From the NCBI GenBank assembly GCA_918807975.1, contig OU964925.1, positions 1,588,798 through 1,652,797 on the forward strand: DNA of 64,000 nucleotides, read 5' to 3'. The notes below the pieces were generated by a model, which saw nothing but the letters and a program-made list of their open reading frames with translations, was not told the DNA's origin and searched no databases. This document shows, one piece after another, positions 1 to 13,205 of the stretch. Source of the DNA: Aplidium turbinatum (taxonomy: Eukaryota; Chordata; Ascidiacea; Aplousobranchia; Polyclinidae). The translations under genes were made by a program, and so were the position numbers. Position 1 is the stretch's first letter. Every line of letters begins with the position of its first letter.

Positions 1-119
1 CCGCCATGGTGTTGGACCAGTTCTATGGATGAAAGCATTTAATTCATTAAGGGATTTGAATCCATTGAGCAATTTTTACACTAGATGGAAATTTTGTTAA
101 AAAAGATAAGCTTTTGTGT

Positions 120-530
120 AAACAGAAGATTAAATCATATCTAGACAAACGCGCGCTCTTTGCCATTTATCATTCTTTGATTAAAAGTCAAATATTGTAG
201 GCTACTGCATCTCTACTTGGTGCCATGACAATAAAAGCAGTTTACAAAAGCTGCAGCAAACGTGCAATAATTTTTTTCGAATTGTATACAATGTTGATTG
301 TAAAACAAGCTTAAAAAGCCACTGGAACAAAACAATCTCTCAACACTACACCACAGAAATATCTATTTTTATGTTCTTGTATGTCATAAAGTTGTTTCCA
401 TCAACTTTTCACAATGTCTTTATGTGTCAAAATTTAAACAGCCAAACAACGAGAAGAAACTCATCAATAATCCCAATCTACTGTAGGCATAATGTTTCCC
501 AACAATCAATAAGGTAAATTGGTCCAGTCA
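120..530 (+). mobile_element. Degraded LINE reverse-transcriptase tail (possible)
   Basis: One frame reads KIKSYLDKRALFAIYHSLIK and, after a shift, RNIYFYVLVCHKVVSINFSQ. This resembles the thumb/C-terminal part of CR1/L2/jockey reverse transcriptases (K..LR.IY.SLI.S...YG.., then a hydrophobic block before an N..R motif). The YG..W core is not intact. A weak call from spacing and wording only. Confidence 0.35.
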
Positions 531-1859
531 TCTGGAATAACATCTCATCCTGCATCAGAAGCCAATCACAGAACCAATGCGTGTCTCCAAAAAACTTTAG
601 GAAAAAAATTGAAAACCTTAATCTATCTCCAAGCTAGCTTCCCATCCAATCATTCCAATACACTTACCAAAAAAATCTAATTCAAAAAGTATTCTTCCGC
701 ACAAGCATCTCTTGAAAAGAAATTCTTTATCTAAGCATCACAAAATACCACAACACGCTCGGAGCTGACGTCACTTATCCCATCAACCAGTGCTTTCACT
801 CGGCGATTGGCAAATCATCATGTCATCGTTTAGTTAACATATCACTTGCGTACATAAAATAATTTTTCATGGCTTGAGTTTGAAAGCACTAACTGCTCAT
901 ACAGTAAGCGTAGGCTCCGCCAACTCTGTACTGTTACGACTAAGGGAGACACAATTGACGGACTACCGGTGCTATCCACATTTAAAAAAAACTGGATACA
1001 GGCCTACAAACAATTGTTGATATTTTTTATGCTATTTTAAGTAATACTGTCCACTGTACCGTTTTTGTAAGTCGTGCAAGGCCTGATGCATTGCGTTTTG
1101 AAATGGCGTTGTCCGTGGTGGGATTTCTTTCTGGGGTTTTCTTTGCCTACCTTGCTCTTGCTCTCCATGATGAGCTAACGCATCAAAGTGTTCCTCTAAG
1201 AAAAATCAGCATTTTTGATAATGCACCAAGGCCGATCAACATAGCAACTGTCTATTAATTCTTTTCATTTTGTTTTATTTTTTTTACTCATATAAATTTT
1301 GAAAAGTTTACTTGCTCTTTTTTCTCGCTCTTCGTTTTTCTAAAATTTAAAATTCAACTAAAGTACGAGCGACCGTGCCATATTTTAAACTGATTTTCCT
1401 GTTGTGATATCAAGTTACAACGTTTGAATTTTGTCACTTCTACCTTTTTCTAGACCTCAGCTATGTTTGACATATATTGTTTTTTGTTGTGATGACCAGC
1501 AGTGGCATAAATTCTAGGTGTTCACTGAACATCCGTTAAAACCAAAGCAACATATTTTATTTTAAAAACGCAGACTTTTGTGATCGTTTGAATTACGTTT
1601 GTAAAATCAGGTTATTCGTCCTTTTAAAATCCTTATGAATTTGTTCTTTACGATTGACTAACTTCATATGTTCTTTTCAAAAATTTAGAGTGGAATTTCG
1701 TTCTCTCGTTTAACTCTTAATGTTCTCATATTTGTTTTTCTATTATAATGGGTAGCAGAAAACGTTTAAAAAATAATGAATAAACAAAAACCTTCAAAAT
1801 AAAAAAGCAGTGCATGCTTCAACACATGCTTAGATGTTGTAGACAGAAGTTGAACAATC
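531..1859. other. Intronic stretch, little recognised
   Basis: AT-rich sequence after the last ferlin exon seen. No exon of C2G was found on the minus strand. A segment around 1430-1500 (TTTTTCTAGACCTmAGCTATGT) also occurs at about 22340-22400 beside the first PLE, so it may be an old shared repeat end. Nothing else stands out. Confidence 0.4.
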
Positions 1860-1894
1860 TTTAGTTTTACATCATTGTGTATTTCTGTAGTTCA

Positions 1895-1950
1895 CAGATT
1901 ATTTCAGTCATTTCGACGGCATGGGTTCGAATCCCACCGCTGCCAAAATT
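1895..1950 (+). repeat. tRNA-like B box, possible SINE head
   Basis: The string GGGTTCGAATCCCACCGCTGCC at about 1924-1945 contains a perfect pol III B box (GGTTCGAATCC) in the context of a tRNA T arm (GACGGCATG before, CCGCTGCC after). The A box upstream is degenerate (TGTAGTTCACAG). It directly precedes the LINE that starts near 2038. It could be a tRNA-derived SINE head or part of the LINE leader. Confidence 0.4.
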
Positions 1951-2029
1951 TTGGGACTCATATTGTCAACTTCCTCGTGGTGAGTCCCGGTAACTGTAAA
2001 ACAGGCTAATGACAGCAAACAGAGACACG

Positions 2030-3345
2030 TCAGGGTATGTCTGGGGTGGTAAAAGGATAAACCCTCGGCCCCAGAGAACGAAGAAAGAAGCAAGAAGTCC
2101 CAACATCCTACAGATCAACGTCGAAGGCCTTAAGACAGCTAAAATCGATGTCGCACAAAAAATAGCTCAACAACGAAAGGTTCTCATCATTATCCTCCAG
2201 GAGATCCACTGCCACAGCGCAGACAGACTGACAATTTCAAATTATTCAATAGCGATCAATCCTAAGCAGGACACGCGTCCTAGTCACATTTGTCCACGAG
2301 AAGCTGAACCGGAGTCTTTGAATAATCCCCTCCAGACTCAGAGATTGAATGGTAGTGTGGCCGTCTATTGCTACAAAATTGTCAACATCTACTAGCCAGC
2401 TTGTTCGCCATTCACTGCAATGGCCCTTCCAGCGTACCCCCACCTCTGCCTCCATGCTGGTTATTTAAATTGCCAACACGTCGACTGGGGCTACATTACC
2501 ACCAGCCAGACTGGTGCTTGTCTGGCTAATTGGGCATCAAACAACAACTATGTTCCATTGTACAACCCCAAACACGTAGCCAGCTTTACACCTGGGCGAT
2601 GGGGCACTGGAACAAAACCAGACTTTGCAAGCACTGACAAAAATAGTCAGCTTCCTGACAGACGTGTGCTACAGAAGTTCCCTCGGGCCCAACACTGACC
2701 TTCCCTCATTACCGCAATACCGCTCAAGACACCAATTCAAATTGAACCAGTCAAGCGGTGGAACTTCCGTAAAGCCGACTGGATTTGCTTTAGCCTCTTT
2801 ACCAACAAGTTCACGAACAAGTTACCTCTACCTAACTCTCACAATCAATAGAAAACCTCTGTCTTTCTTCCCAGAACCAAGGTATCTTGGAGTGACACTA
2901 GACAGATCGCTCGCGTACCGCCACTATTTGGTTTCACTGCGCAAGAAACTGACATCCACGCTGCGCTACTCAAGTGCCTGACAGGTCCTAGCTGGGGGGC
3001 GATGGTTGACACTCTGCGTATAACAGCCTTAGCCCTTGTCCTTTTCAACAGAGTACTGTGCACCTGTTTGGTACCGCAGTACTTACTAGCATAACATCGA
3101 CACTGCCATCAACAGCGCCCTGCGCACAGTGACCGAATGCTTGCATCTTACACCATTAGACACTCTTCCCATTCTCACTGGCGTTCAACCCGCTGAACTT
3201 CGTCGCGAAGAAGCCGCTCTGTCTCTCGGCCGACGGCACTGGAGCCTAATCATCCTCTCCATCACAACATCTCTGCTCTCCTAAACGAGCACCCCGTCGA
3301 TGTCTCATTAAGATGTCTCGTAAGATGTCTCATCACGAGGTGATC
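2030..3345 (+). mobile_element. Jockey-like LINE, internally deleted
   Basis: Three blocks of one LINE lie in order. 2031-2260: start of ORF2 with VWGGKRINPRPQ and the apurinic endonuclease N-terminus (NILQINVEGLKTAKIDVAQK, LQEIHC). 2420-2720: endonuclease C-terminus (NCQHVDWGY, ASNNNYVPLYNP, GRWGTGTKPDFASTDK, LPDRRVLQKFPRAQH). 2760-3290: reverse-transcriptase thumb and C-terminal region (PRYLGVTLDRSLAYRHYLVS, LRKKLTSTLRYS, then LPILTGVQPAELRREEAALS in shifted frames). The palm with the YADD box is absent between 2770 and 2820, so the copy is dead. It ends where the hAT at 3351 begins. The same family occurs at 19075-21337 (minus), 53762-53890 (plus) and 63946-64000 (minus). Confidence 0.85.
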
Positions 3346-3350
3346 TAGAC

Positions 3351-5118
3351 CAGTGTTTTTCAACCTTTTTTGAGCCACGGAACAGTTTATGCATTAAAAT
3401 AATCTTGCGGAACACCAAACGAAATTTTATAATGATGCAATAATATAAACAGCACAACAACAATTTATTGGCTGTCAGCTTTCTCAGTGCGATATCTGGG
3501 CCTGTTTGGATGAGCACAAAGCTGATATTCGGGCAGGAATTGCAGAAAGACAAACGCGAAGCTCTTCCTCAACAGTTCTCAATTTTTCTCGTTTTTTAAC
3601 TTTTATAGCAGTCATGCTTGCAAAACTCATCTCACACAGATAAGTTGTTGAAAATGGAAGCAAAGTCAAAATAGCATTGTTTGCCACAATAGGAAACTCC
3701 TTGGAAGTCATCACCCAAAAACGTTCCAAAGGTAGATCAGAAAATCTCAATCTTAACGTGCGATCTTGTCTAAGTTGAATAAATTCTTCTTGCTCCTGTA
3801 CAGTCATGACTTTGTCAAAAGCTGTTGCTGAGCTGTAAGGATCCCTGACCCAGTCAAAGCGTTCGGTAGGAGCAGAAGGGAAATAAAAAGACAGTTTCTC
3901 CTCGAGAGTTTTCAAATGTTTTTCTATAGTCTCGCATAGAGCAGCAGTGTTCACATTTCTTTGACATTTTTGGGTGAGTGGAAACATATCAAGGACTGTA
4001 TTTTTCACATGTCGTTGCCAAAGCTGCACTTTTGAACGAAATCCATGTATTTTATCTGTGCTTGTCAGAAGATTTTCATTTCGGCCTTGCATCCGTGTGT
4101 TCAATTCATTTAAATGATGGAATATGTCAGCCATGTATGCTAACTTTGCACACCAATCATCACATGCCAGCAGCTTTGCCCCATCAAAGCCTTCATCCGT
4201 TAAAAATATCTTTAGCTCATTTTTCAATTCATAAACACGAGCTAAGACTTTTCCTCTTGATAACCATCTGACTTCCGTGTGAAGCAGTAAAGTTGTATAC
4301 TCTGCTCCCATTTCTTCGCATCAAGCTGCGAATATGCGACTTTTTAGTGGTCTTGTTTTGACAAAATTAACCATCCTCACCACAGCATCAAGCACAGAAG
4401 CTAAATCTGCTGGCAAAGTTTTTGCAACTAAGGCTTCTCGGTGCAAAAAGCAGTGTGTAAGTATGACAGCTGGGTGTTTCTCCTTAACTCTGCTAACAAA
4501 GCCTTTGTGACGTCCGACCATGGCTGCTGCTCCATCTGTACAGACACTATTACAGTTCTTCCATTCAAGTCCTCCTTGTTCAAAATAATCTGAGGTAACA
4601 CGAAATATTTCTTCCCCGGTTGTCTTCTCAGGCAGTCTCTTGCAAAACAAAAAGTTTTCTGTGATAGAATCACCATCCACAAAACGTACGTTTGCCAAGA
4701 GTTGAGCATGTCCACTGATGTCTGTCGACTCATCAAGTTGTAATGAAAATTTTCCGCTGATACGTACCTTTTCCAAAACAACTTTTTCGATGTCCACAGA
4801 CATGTCTTCGATCCGTCTAGCAATTGTGTTGTCCGAGAGCGGGATTTTAGCTACTTGTTTAACTGCATCAGGACCAAGCATCTCATTTACAATCATCTTA
4901 CAAGCCGGTAGTATTATTTTTTCTGCTGCAGTATGTTGCTGCTTTGACTTAGCTACAAGCTCAGCTACAAGGTAGCTTGATTGTCTAGATTCTAGACAAT
5001 CACCCCGAAAATGTCCCATTTCCTGCCAATACGATTGTATCGCAGACAATAAAAAGCGGGACATATTAGCCATGTCATCGTACCTCTGACCGTTTTGCGC
5101 CCAAAGAAGTAACAAAGC
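3351..5118 (-). mobile_element. hAT transposon (ZBED5/SCAND3-like), 5'-truncated
   Basis: The left end CAGTGTTTTTCAACCTTTTT at 3351 is a typical hAT TIR and the transposase reads away from it on the minus strand. The coding part covers most of a ZBED5-like transposase. The N-terminal BED zinc finger and the right TIR are missing: at about 5118 the element abuts a LINE fragment. Confidence 0.88.
3484..5115 (-). pseudogene. hAT transposase, ZBED5-like, one in-frame stop
   Basis: Two abutting reading frames on the same phase: 264 aa (5115-4321) and 275 aa (4311-3484), separated by one TGA after SRIFAA where relatives read [15 protein letters not shown]. The first part has the RNase H-like start [20 protein letters not shown] (first catalytic Asp in LDEST) and [19 protein letters not shown] (second Asp), followed by HCFLHREAL. 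The second part has [16 protein letters not shown] and ends in the hAT dimerisation region ([20 protein letters not shown]). Apart from the stop and the lost N-terminus the frame is open, so the copy is fairly young. No host role is implied. Confidence 0.9.
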
Positions 5119-5260
5119 TTTGGAAAATCAACATACCCGACCAGGAGAGCATTCGTTCTCACGGAGCGAATTCCATGCTGCCCTCAAGCACCTAAAACCT
5201 GGGAAGGCTCCTGGTCCAGATAGAATATGTTCAGAGCTTATCACGCAAGGATAAGCTCTG
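5115..5260 (+). mobile_element. LINE reverse-transcriptase N-terminal fragment
   Basis: Reads TRPGEHSFSRSEFHAALKHL then KPGKAPGPDRICSELITQG. The LK.GKAPGPD.I..E...  motif is the standard fingers region of jockey/CR1-type reverse transcriptases. Only about 45 codons remain, wedged between the hAT and the piggyBac. Confidence 0.8.
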
Positions 5261-5339
5261 GACAATATTACAGGGAATTAGAGAATAGGAAGAGCAGCTT
5301 TGAAAATACATTTAGGCAGAAATGTGGCCCCACATCGTA

Positions 5340-6160
5340 TAAAATTCAATCGTTGAAGCATAAAAATCTATAGCAGCATTCAGACTGTTCATAGATGAAC
5401 CTATGTACATACCATTCGAAGGTACACGGAAATTCTCGGTCAAGGGACATGTCAGTTTTATCACAACAATGGATGAGCTGGAACATTTTTTAGGACTTCA
5501 ACTTGCAAGGGGAGTAATAGTTGCAAAAAACACTCCAATAAACATTTGTGGAACAAAAAAATGGGGCCTACCAATTTTTCATGATTCAATGGCCAGAATT
5601 CGAAAGTTAATACAACATTTGAGATTTGACCACATTGACAATCACCGAGAAAGCATTATACAAGTTTTGCTTGGTTTTGAAGGCTTGAAATTCATTCATA
5701 GGTAGTTGCCAAAGCTACACCCCTAATATTGATCCTATATTGATGAGCAATAAACGAGGCTGTCCTTTCATACAATAGAATATGGCTTCGAAACCGGATA
5801 AGTTTGGTATTCATTTTTCGGGGTGTTGGTTGATGCCAAATTTTAATATCTATGCAATGGTAAACCATATTTGGGAAAAGATCCCCAAAGCAATCCTGCA
5901 TACGGCCTTTTTGCTGATGTGTGCCTGCGGCTTATAAAACATTGTTTCATAAAAGATTGTAATATAACCACTGACAAATATTTCACAAGTTTGCACTAGG
6001 CAGAGCAGCTGAAATCTGAAAAAATACCATTTTTTGTACCTCAAGAAAAAACGAGGCTCAGCTCGATATACAAGTCCGTTTGATTTGAGCCAAACATCGT
6101 AAAAAGTTACCAGAAACAGCAAAGTACTATAATGCCAGCAAAGTAGAAGTTTATATCCTA
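5340..6160 (+). mobile_element. piggyBac transposase, 5' part (split)
   Basis: RLFIDEPMYIPFEGTRKFSV and TTMDELEHFLGLQLARGVIV, AKNTPINICGTKKWGLPIFH, DSMARIRKLIQHLRFDH match the N-terminal DDE_Tnp_1_7 region of piggyBac (EL..F.GL...RGV....TP....W....G.P.F...M.R.RF). Further right, several frames give GVLVDAKF, LCNGKPYLGKDPQSNPAYGL and NITTDKYFTSLH, the second catalytic region. Several breaks are present. The transposase resumes at about 7915 after a LINE insertion. Confidence 0.88.
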
Positions 6161-6360
6161 GTCAAGACCAAATGGCAATGTATCACACGTGTGAAAGTGG
6201 TACACAGCGATGGCCACAAGCCACTATGAATTGATCCTTGAAGACCAACTGCACTTCCTCGTAGTAAGGATCGGGAAACGCTGGGGCAAAGCCCTAGTAG
6301 GCCAACGGAGCTCTGGCACTAGCAATGGCCTGTGCTAGTCAAATCATGACTCAACATACC

Positions 6361-7915
6361 TCATGAATATTACAAAGATAAAGTATAACAAGAACAGCAT
6401 AAATGAAATAATCTTTTTGGAAGGTTCCTCGCTCGGTAGGACTCCAGTTTGTGGGCAGGCTGGACCAGATCGTCACAATGCTGCTGCCCCACAAACAGCA
6501 CAGCAACAAAAGAAAGAGAAACTAAGAAAAAAACAAAACATTAAAAATCGGAACATGGAACGTCAGAACACTTTACCAAAAACGAAAAAATTATAATATC
6601 ATATAAGAAAAGGAGAGATTGAAGATTGGCATTCTTGGTTTGGCTGAAATGACTCTCAACTACTGCTGAGAGTCATCATGAACAGAGTTAGAAACAAATT
6701 ACACCCAGAAATAAACGAAAGCCAATATGGGTTTATGCCTGATAAAGAACAAGGAATGCTTCTTCATTCTGAAAAACCTCGCTCAGAGATCAATCGAAAT
6801 GCAAAAGATCTGTACTTGTGCTTCATCGACTATAAAAAAGCTTTTGATAAAGTCCAACACAATGAAATGTTATGCATGCTCGACCGAATTAAAATTGACG
6901 ACAAAGATCTAAGAATTATTGAAAATTTATATTACGAACAATCAGCTGCTGTCAGGATTAATGATGTTGCAGTGACTACACGCCCATTCAGAAAGGAGTA
7001 AGACAAGGTTGTGTGCTATCACCCGACCTTTTCTCATTATACATTGAAATAATTTTAAGACATATTGAAGATGAAAGAGGTATTAGTATTGGAAGAAACA
7101 ACATTAACTACATACGATATGCTGACGACACCGTTTTGATAGCTGACTCGGACGTAAAACTGCAGAACATCCTAGATATTGTGTGTACGAAAAGCAAGAT
7201 ATTTGGCATGGAACTAAATAAAAAGAAAACAAAAACAATGGTCATAACAATAAAAAAAGAAGCCGAAACTTCTATTTGCAATTTATCAGTTAATGGAACA
7301 ATTCTTAAACAGGTCCAAAAATTCAAATACCTCGGTACTATGCTGAATTGGGATGCAAGAGACAAAGCAGAGCTCAACATAAGAACAACCCAAGCAAAAG
7401 CAAACTTCCAACAAATGAAACCCATTCTTTGCAATAAAAATATCTTCTTTAAGACAAGGTCTACAGTTTTAAACTGCTATATTTATGCTGTTTTTCATTA
7501 CAATTCTGAAACCTGGAGGAATATCTCAACAAAAATGGCTGAAAAGATTAATGCTTTTGAAATGTGGTGCTTCCGTAGAATGCAACGTATTTCATGGCTG
7601 GCAAAGAAAACAAATAAAGAAATTCTACACCAAGTGAACCAAACCAGATCTCTGTTAAAAAATATGAAAACCAGACAATATAAATTTCTTGGCCGTGTAA
7701 TAAGAAAGGAAAGACTGGAGCATCTCTCTTTAACTGGTAATTTTTTTGGAAAGCCGGCACTTGGCAGACAAAGACAAACTCATCTTCGAAACAGTTTAAC
7801 GACAGAAAAGAAATAATCATCCATGCAATATATAATAGGAATAATTTATTTGGTCAAATTATTCATCCGAGGTCGTCGATGCCTGGTTCAGGCAAGGCAA
7901 TTGAAGAAGAAAAAG
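6361..7915 (+). mobile_element. RTE-like LINE inserted in piggyBac
   Basis: About 6530-6660 encodes the endonuclease start (IKIGTWNVRTLYQKRK-like, then LGLAEM). From 6678 reverse transcriptase follows directly (RVRNKLHPEINESQYGFMPD, LCFIDYKKAFDKVQHNEM, VRQGCVLSPDLFSLYIEIIL, NYIRYADDTVLIADSDVKLQ), with a thumb and C-terminal tail (FKYLGTMLNWD, AFEMWCFRRMQRISW, FLGRVIRKERLEHLSLTG, GKPALGRQRQTHL). The YADD active site is intact. Most of the endonuclease has been deleted, and a frame change lies near 7000. The 3' end is placed near 7915, where piggyBac coding resumes. Clade (RTE versus related) is by resemblance only. Confidence 0.88.
7013..7816 (+). pseudogene. LINE reverse transcriptase, palm to C-terminus
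   Basis: A 267-codon open stretch from LSPDLFSLYIEIILRHIEDE with YADDTVLIAD at about residues 41-50, KTKTMVITIKK, then VQKFKYLGTML, the W/C-rich C-terminal block, and a basic tail. The fingers region, with GFMPDKEQ and the first catalytic Asp in CFIDYKKAFDK, lies in the preceding frame at 6678-7001. Long open frames suggest a relatively recent insertion. Confidence 0.85.
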
Positions 7916-8300
7916 CAATTGCCTGTGCCAGTTTTTTCAATCTCCTTGATTTAGCTTGCATCAACGCTGACATAATTTACCAAAAGCCCAGACAATCATC
8001 TTTAACAGATCGGGACCAGATAAAGTGGTTGTCTAGAAGGTGACTAAGTGCAAACTTTCTCGTAGGAAATTTATTCTAAAATCTACCACTAATTGATGCA
8101 CAAAAAAAGACAAACGTTGGTGATAATGGGTGTCCAGACCACCATCAGATAAACGAAAAACCAGTAGGGAAGCGGCGTCAATCCTGAGTAGAGGCACGCA
8201 AAAACAAATCACCTTGTCATTGCGTTATGTGCACGAAAGTGTGTTGTGGAACACGTATCGTTTCTACTGTTACGAATGAGAAGTGCTTGAACCAATAAAC
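7915..8300 (+). mobile_element. piggyBac transposase, 3' part
   Basis: Reads CASFFNLLDLACINADIIYQ, matching the piggyBac block FFNLLDIAGINA.II. Downstream, in broken frames, come GKRRQS and a cysteine-rich segment (CHCVMCTKVCCGTRIVS) that fits the C-terminal zinc-binding domain. Together with 5340-6160 this is one element split by the LINE. Confidence 0.75.
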
Positions 8301-9870
<1,570 letters not shown>

Positions 9871-10329
9871 TAGTCAGGTTCGTTATGTAATTTCGTTCAA
9901 ATTTTTTGGAGATTAGCAAACCTATACATTTTCGGAAAGCTTAGACCATGAGGAGTCCGAAAAACGTTGATTACATTTGCAGAGATGTTCCCATGGCCGC
10001 TATTTTGAATTTTCAAAATGGCCGCCACAGAATATATATTTTGATATATCTCGGCTCCTAATCAACTTAGAAACTTTATCAAACATGCTAATTCTATATC
10101 TTAAGGGTCAAGAAATCCATTAGAAGCATACCTAGATACCAAGCGTTAAGTGCTTTGCAATTATCCGCCATATTGGTTTTCAAAATGGCCGCAGAAATTA
10201 TATTTCGTTACATTACTACTTATATACAGTGTTACGTCGTGTCTGTCCGTAATTAAGTATAAAAAATGAAAATAATGAAATGAAAAAGTATTTATTCATA
10301 TTTGTTGTCCGCGTACTGGAAAGGCACCA

Positions 10330-11640
10330 CACAATGGAACAATCACTGTAGTGTATCAGAAAGAAAATGTTCCAGGAGAACTAGTCGCACCAAAGCTCGA
10401 ACTTACTGCAGGTAAGAACTTATCAATCCTTCCATATCATGTGCACATTAAGCCATGTGCCAAGCCAAAACCAGAACTTGACAACAGAGCACGGAGGTTT
10501 GAGGCCAACACAACAGGCATTGCTCAGTCAAATGAACTGACCCAATTAGGGTGGGTCACAGCATGTACTTTGTCCAGAGCAAGAGAAAATGATAAACAGA
10601 GCAAGATCCCCGGATGGGCAGGATACAAGTCACTCATCTCATCTTGCCAACCACTCACTCACGTTGGTGCACTGCCCCTGCTACCTGAAGTTGCCACGAG
10701 TGGCCTACTATGCTGACTGTGATTCTACAAGTAGGCTATCCCAGCAGAAGACGTTAGTCGTTGGTCAGGGGTACTCAACCGTGATAACCTTCGACATGGC
10801 CCTCTACGAAAAGGCAGTATAGTTGCTAGACGCAAGGGTCGACCTGAAAAGAGAAATTGTTTCCAGACTGGGTGAGCTGCATGCTGTGATGGCTGCACTA
10901 AGAGCTCTCGGAACTTCCATAGAGAACTCTGGGGTTGATGATGCCTGGATCGAAGCCGATGTGTATAGATTTGCGATCACAAGACAAATTCTCAAGTGTG
11001 CGCACTACAAGAGAACTCTTCGTGCACACATCCACACTTAAATAGCTTTGTAAAACTGGCCTTGGATCAGTTTTTCACAGAGAAGCCACATCTGAAGATT
11101 ATCTGCTCAAAATCAGCAGATAACGTCTAGAAGGCATGTACATCGTTATCTGATAACAGAAACATTACTCTGAATCATTACTCTGAATCCATCTCGACTG
11201 CTCATGACCATCTGGAACGAATCCTCATAGATGAAGATGTGATGCAGTAATCGAAAGCATGGGAAACGGAAAAGTCCTCTAATGCGATGTTCTTGGAAGT
11301 CAATGATGAACTATGTTCACTGTGAGGAAACAATCTTATTATTTGTCGAGGCGTCCCGGAATGCAGATCTCAATCTCCATTTGTAAGTTGGTGAGGAACT
11401 GAATAAGCCCTAGATCGGATAAAGTACAAGCGCCTTTGGCCACGGTATATTGCAGATATGCATGACCTGAAAATCAACCACCCAGAGACTTGGTGTGAAC
11501 TTCAAGAAGGCAATGTGTCTGTTACCCAGGGTGAGATTCCATTTGTGTCCATTGGTGCAGATCGTGCATGAGAGCAGTTCAACAAGATGATGAAAGTCCG
11601 CTCTGGACTAATTGGCATTCTAACAACACGAATTAGGGAC
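10330..11640 (+). pseudogene. Uncharacterised element protein, N-terminal half (broken)
   Basis: Successive frames read LVAPKLELTAGKNLSILPYH, RRFEANTTGIAQSNELTQLG, then VITFDMALYEKAV, REIVSRLGELHAVMAALRAL, SGVDDAWIEADVYRFAITRQ, CAHYKRTLRAHIH, and YKRLWPRYIADMHDLKINHP with PFVSIGADRA. The order matches the family as I recall it: T.D.A.Y.KA, RLGGFH, G..D..IE, HY.R..RAH, Y.R..P.Y..DM. The regularly spaced acidic residues could form a nuclease or DDE-like core, but that is inference. Several breaks are present. Confidence 0.6.
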
Positions 11641-12049
11641 AGTAGAATATCGGAAAGCGCAACTACATCCGCTTTTGGCTTATCCGCAACACTAGAAGGG
11701 TTACGATTTTTTCTGATTTACAGAATAATGTACATTTTATAGGTTATATAGGAAAAATGAAGTTGGTTTTAAAGTAATTTAAGGTTTTTAGTTGAAAACA
11801 AGCGAGCAACAAAGCGTGAAAAAAATGTCAAATTGGCAATTGACCCTTCTAATGTTGGCGGAACAACGGAGTTGCGCGTCCCGTAATCTACCGTCCCTAA
11901 ACACGAATGCCCGGCAACGTTTTCCTGGCTGCACCAAAGATGTCGCGCCTCTGAGAAAAGTTCAAAGAGCAGTTTGGAGACACTTCTTCCAAAAAAAGTC
12001 ACCCTGAAGTACAACCAGCCATTGTCAGGAAGGAGCATGAAGCTGTTGA

Positions 12050-13205
12050 CAAGATAAAAGCTAGCATACTGAGTCACGGAAATCGATTCGCAGTTGAAGG
12101 TGATGAGTTGTATAACATCATCACACACGCATGTATTCCACAAGAAAATGTCAAACAGATCCTGACCGTCGTCGATGAGCAGGGACAACAGCTTTACAAA
12201 GAGTATGCTGCAGAACGCATTAATGGCGATGTCAGCTTATGGGCACCAGTTAAGAAGCAGAACAACCCCATGTACAATTGTACATGTCAAAAAACAAGTA
12301 GGAAACAGTCAAGGTTCGTGACCAGTCGGTCGATCTGAAAAAAACAAAAGATCCCTACGGGCGCTTCATGGTCCGATCCAGATCAAGCCAGGACATTGAC
12401 CAGAAGAATGCTATCAGTAACTATGAGTTCACCCTCACACCGAGAGCACTATTCGCTCCAGATGGATCAGTTCTACCATGCACTGATAAATCAAAGCTCA
12501 TCCATTGCCTGCAGCATCTGGTTGAAACTGATGGAACAGAGCATGATGCGCATAAACCAGCATGGGGTGGACAGAGAGTTGACACTGCTAATGCAGAACT
12601 GTTACCATCGGCATCGCACATGAGTCAGAAAATTGCCATTGTCAATGGCATGGTGGTCGTCCAGAAGATAACTAGAGCAAGACGACGAAAAGACAAAGAT
12701 CCCGTCTAATACCAAATCATGGATGACACCAGAACCAAGCACATATACCACTGAGTAGGTTCCTGTCCCATGACCAAACGAAAGCAGATTTTACATAGTA
12801 TCTTGCTGAAGAAGTAATCGGATACAACAAGCATTCTCCAAAGCTGGTGATACTTCAGCGTCAGGCCACACCAGAAGCAGTCTTCAAACATCACGTTTGA
12901 AGTGAACAATCACGAAGCTGACACCTTGATGATCTGCCTCGCAGCATTACAGCGGAGTCTTGGTGCGCAGTTAATCTTCTTCAGTCTGGACACAGACGTT
13001 CTTGTCCTTGCTGTTGCAAACTACGACCAACTCTGCAAACACTCGTCCATTTCCATGCTATCAGGTACACTGGTGATCGCACCAATATGGAGAGCTGTAG
13101 GACAAGAGAAGGCAAAAGCATTACCCGTATTCCATACTTTCAGTGGAGCTGATAATGTTGGCAGATTCTCAGGATTGAATAAAACCAAGTGGTTCCAACA
13201 GTAGG
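12050..13205 (+). pseudogene. Element protein, XPG/PIN-like central part
   Basis: ORFs at 12108-12338, 12368-12709 and 12902-13204 follow each other. The last encodes NNHEADTLMICLAAL, SLDTDVLVLAVANYD and LPVFHTFSGADNVGRFSG followed by LNKTKWFQQ. The layout (acidic EAD, then D.D, then a G-[CS]-D-like loop before GxxKxxxxF) parallels the XPG-I and helix-hairpin region of FEN1/XPG nucleases (EA...D.D......GCDY..G..GIG.K.A). I infer a PIN/FEN-like nuclease fold; a structure comparison would decide. Confidence 0.55.

Noticed and set aside
12396-12623. Overlapping frames in the XPG-like element
   Set aside because: Shadow of the 12368-12709 frame, which has the family wording.
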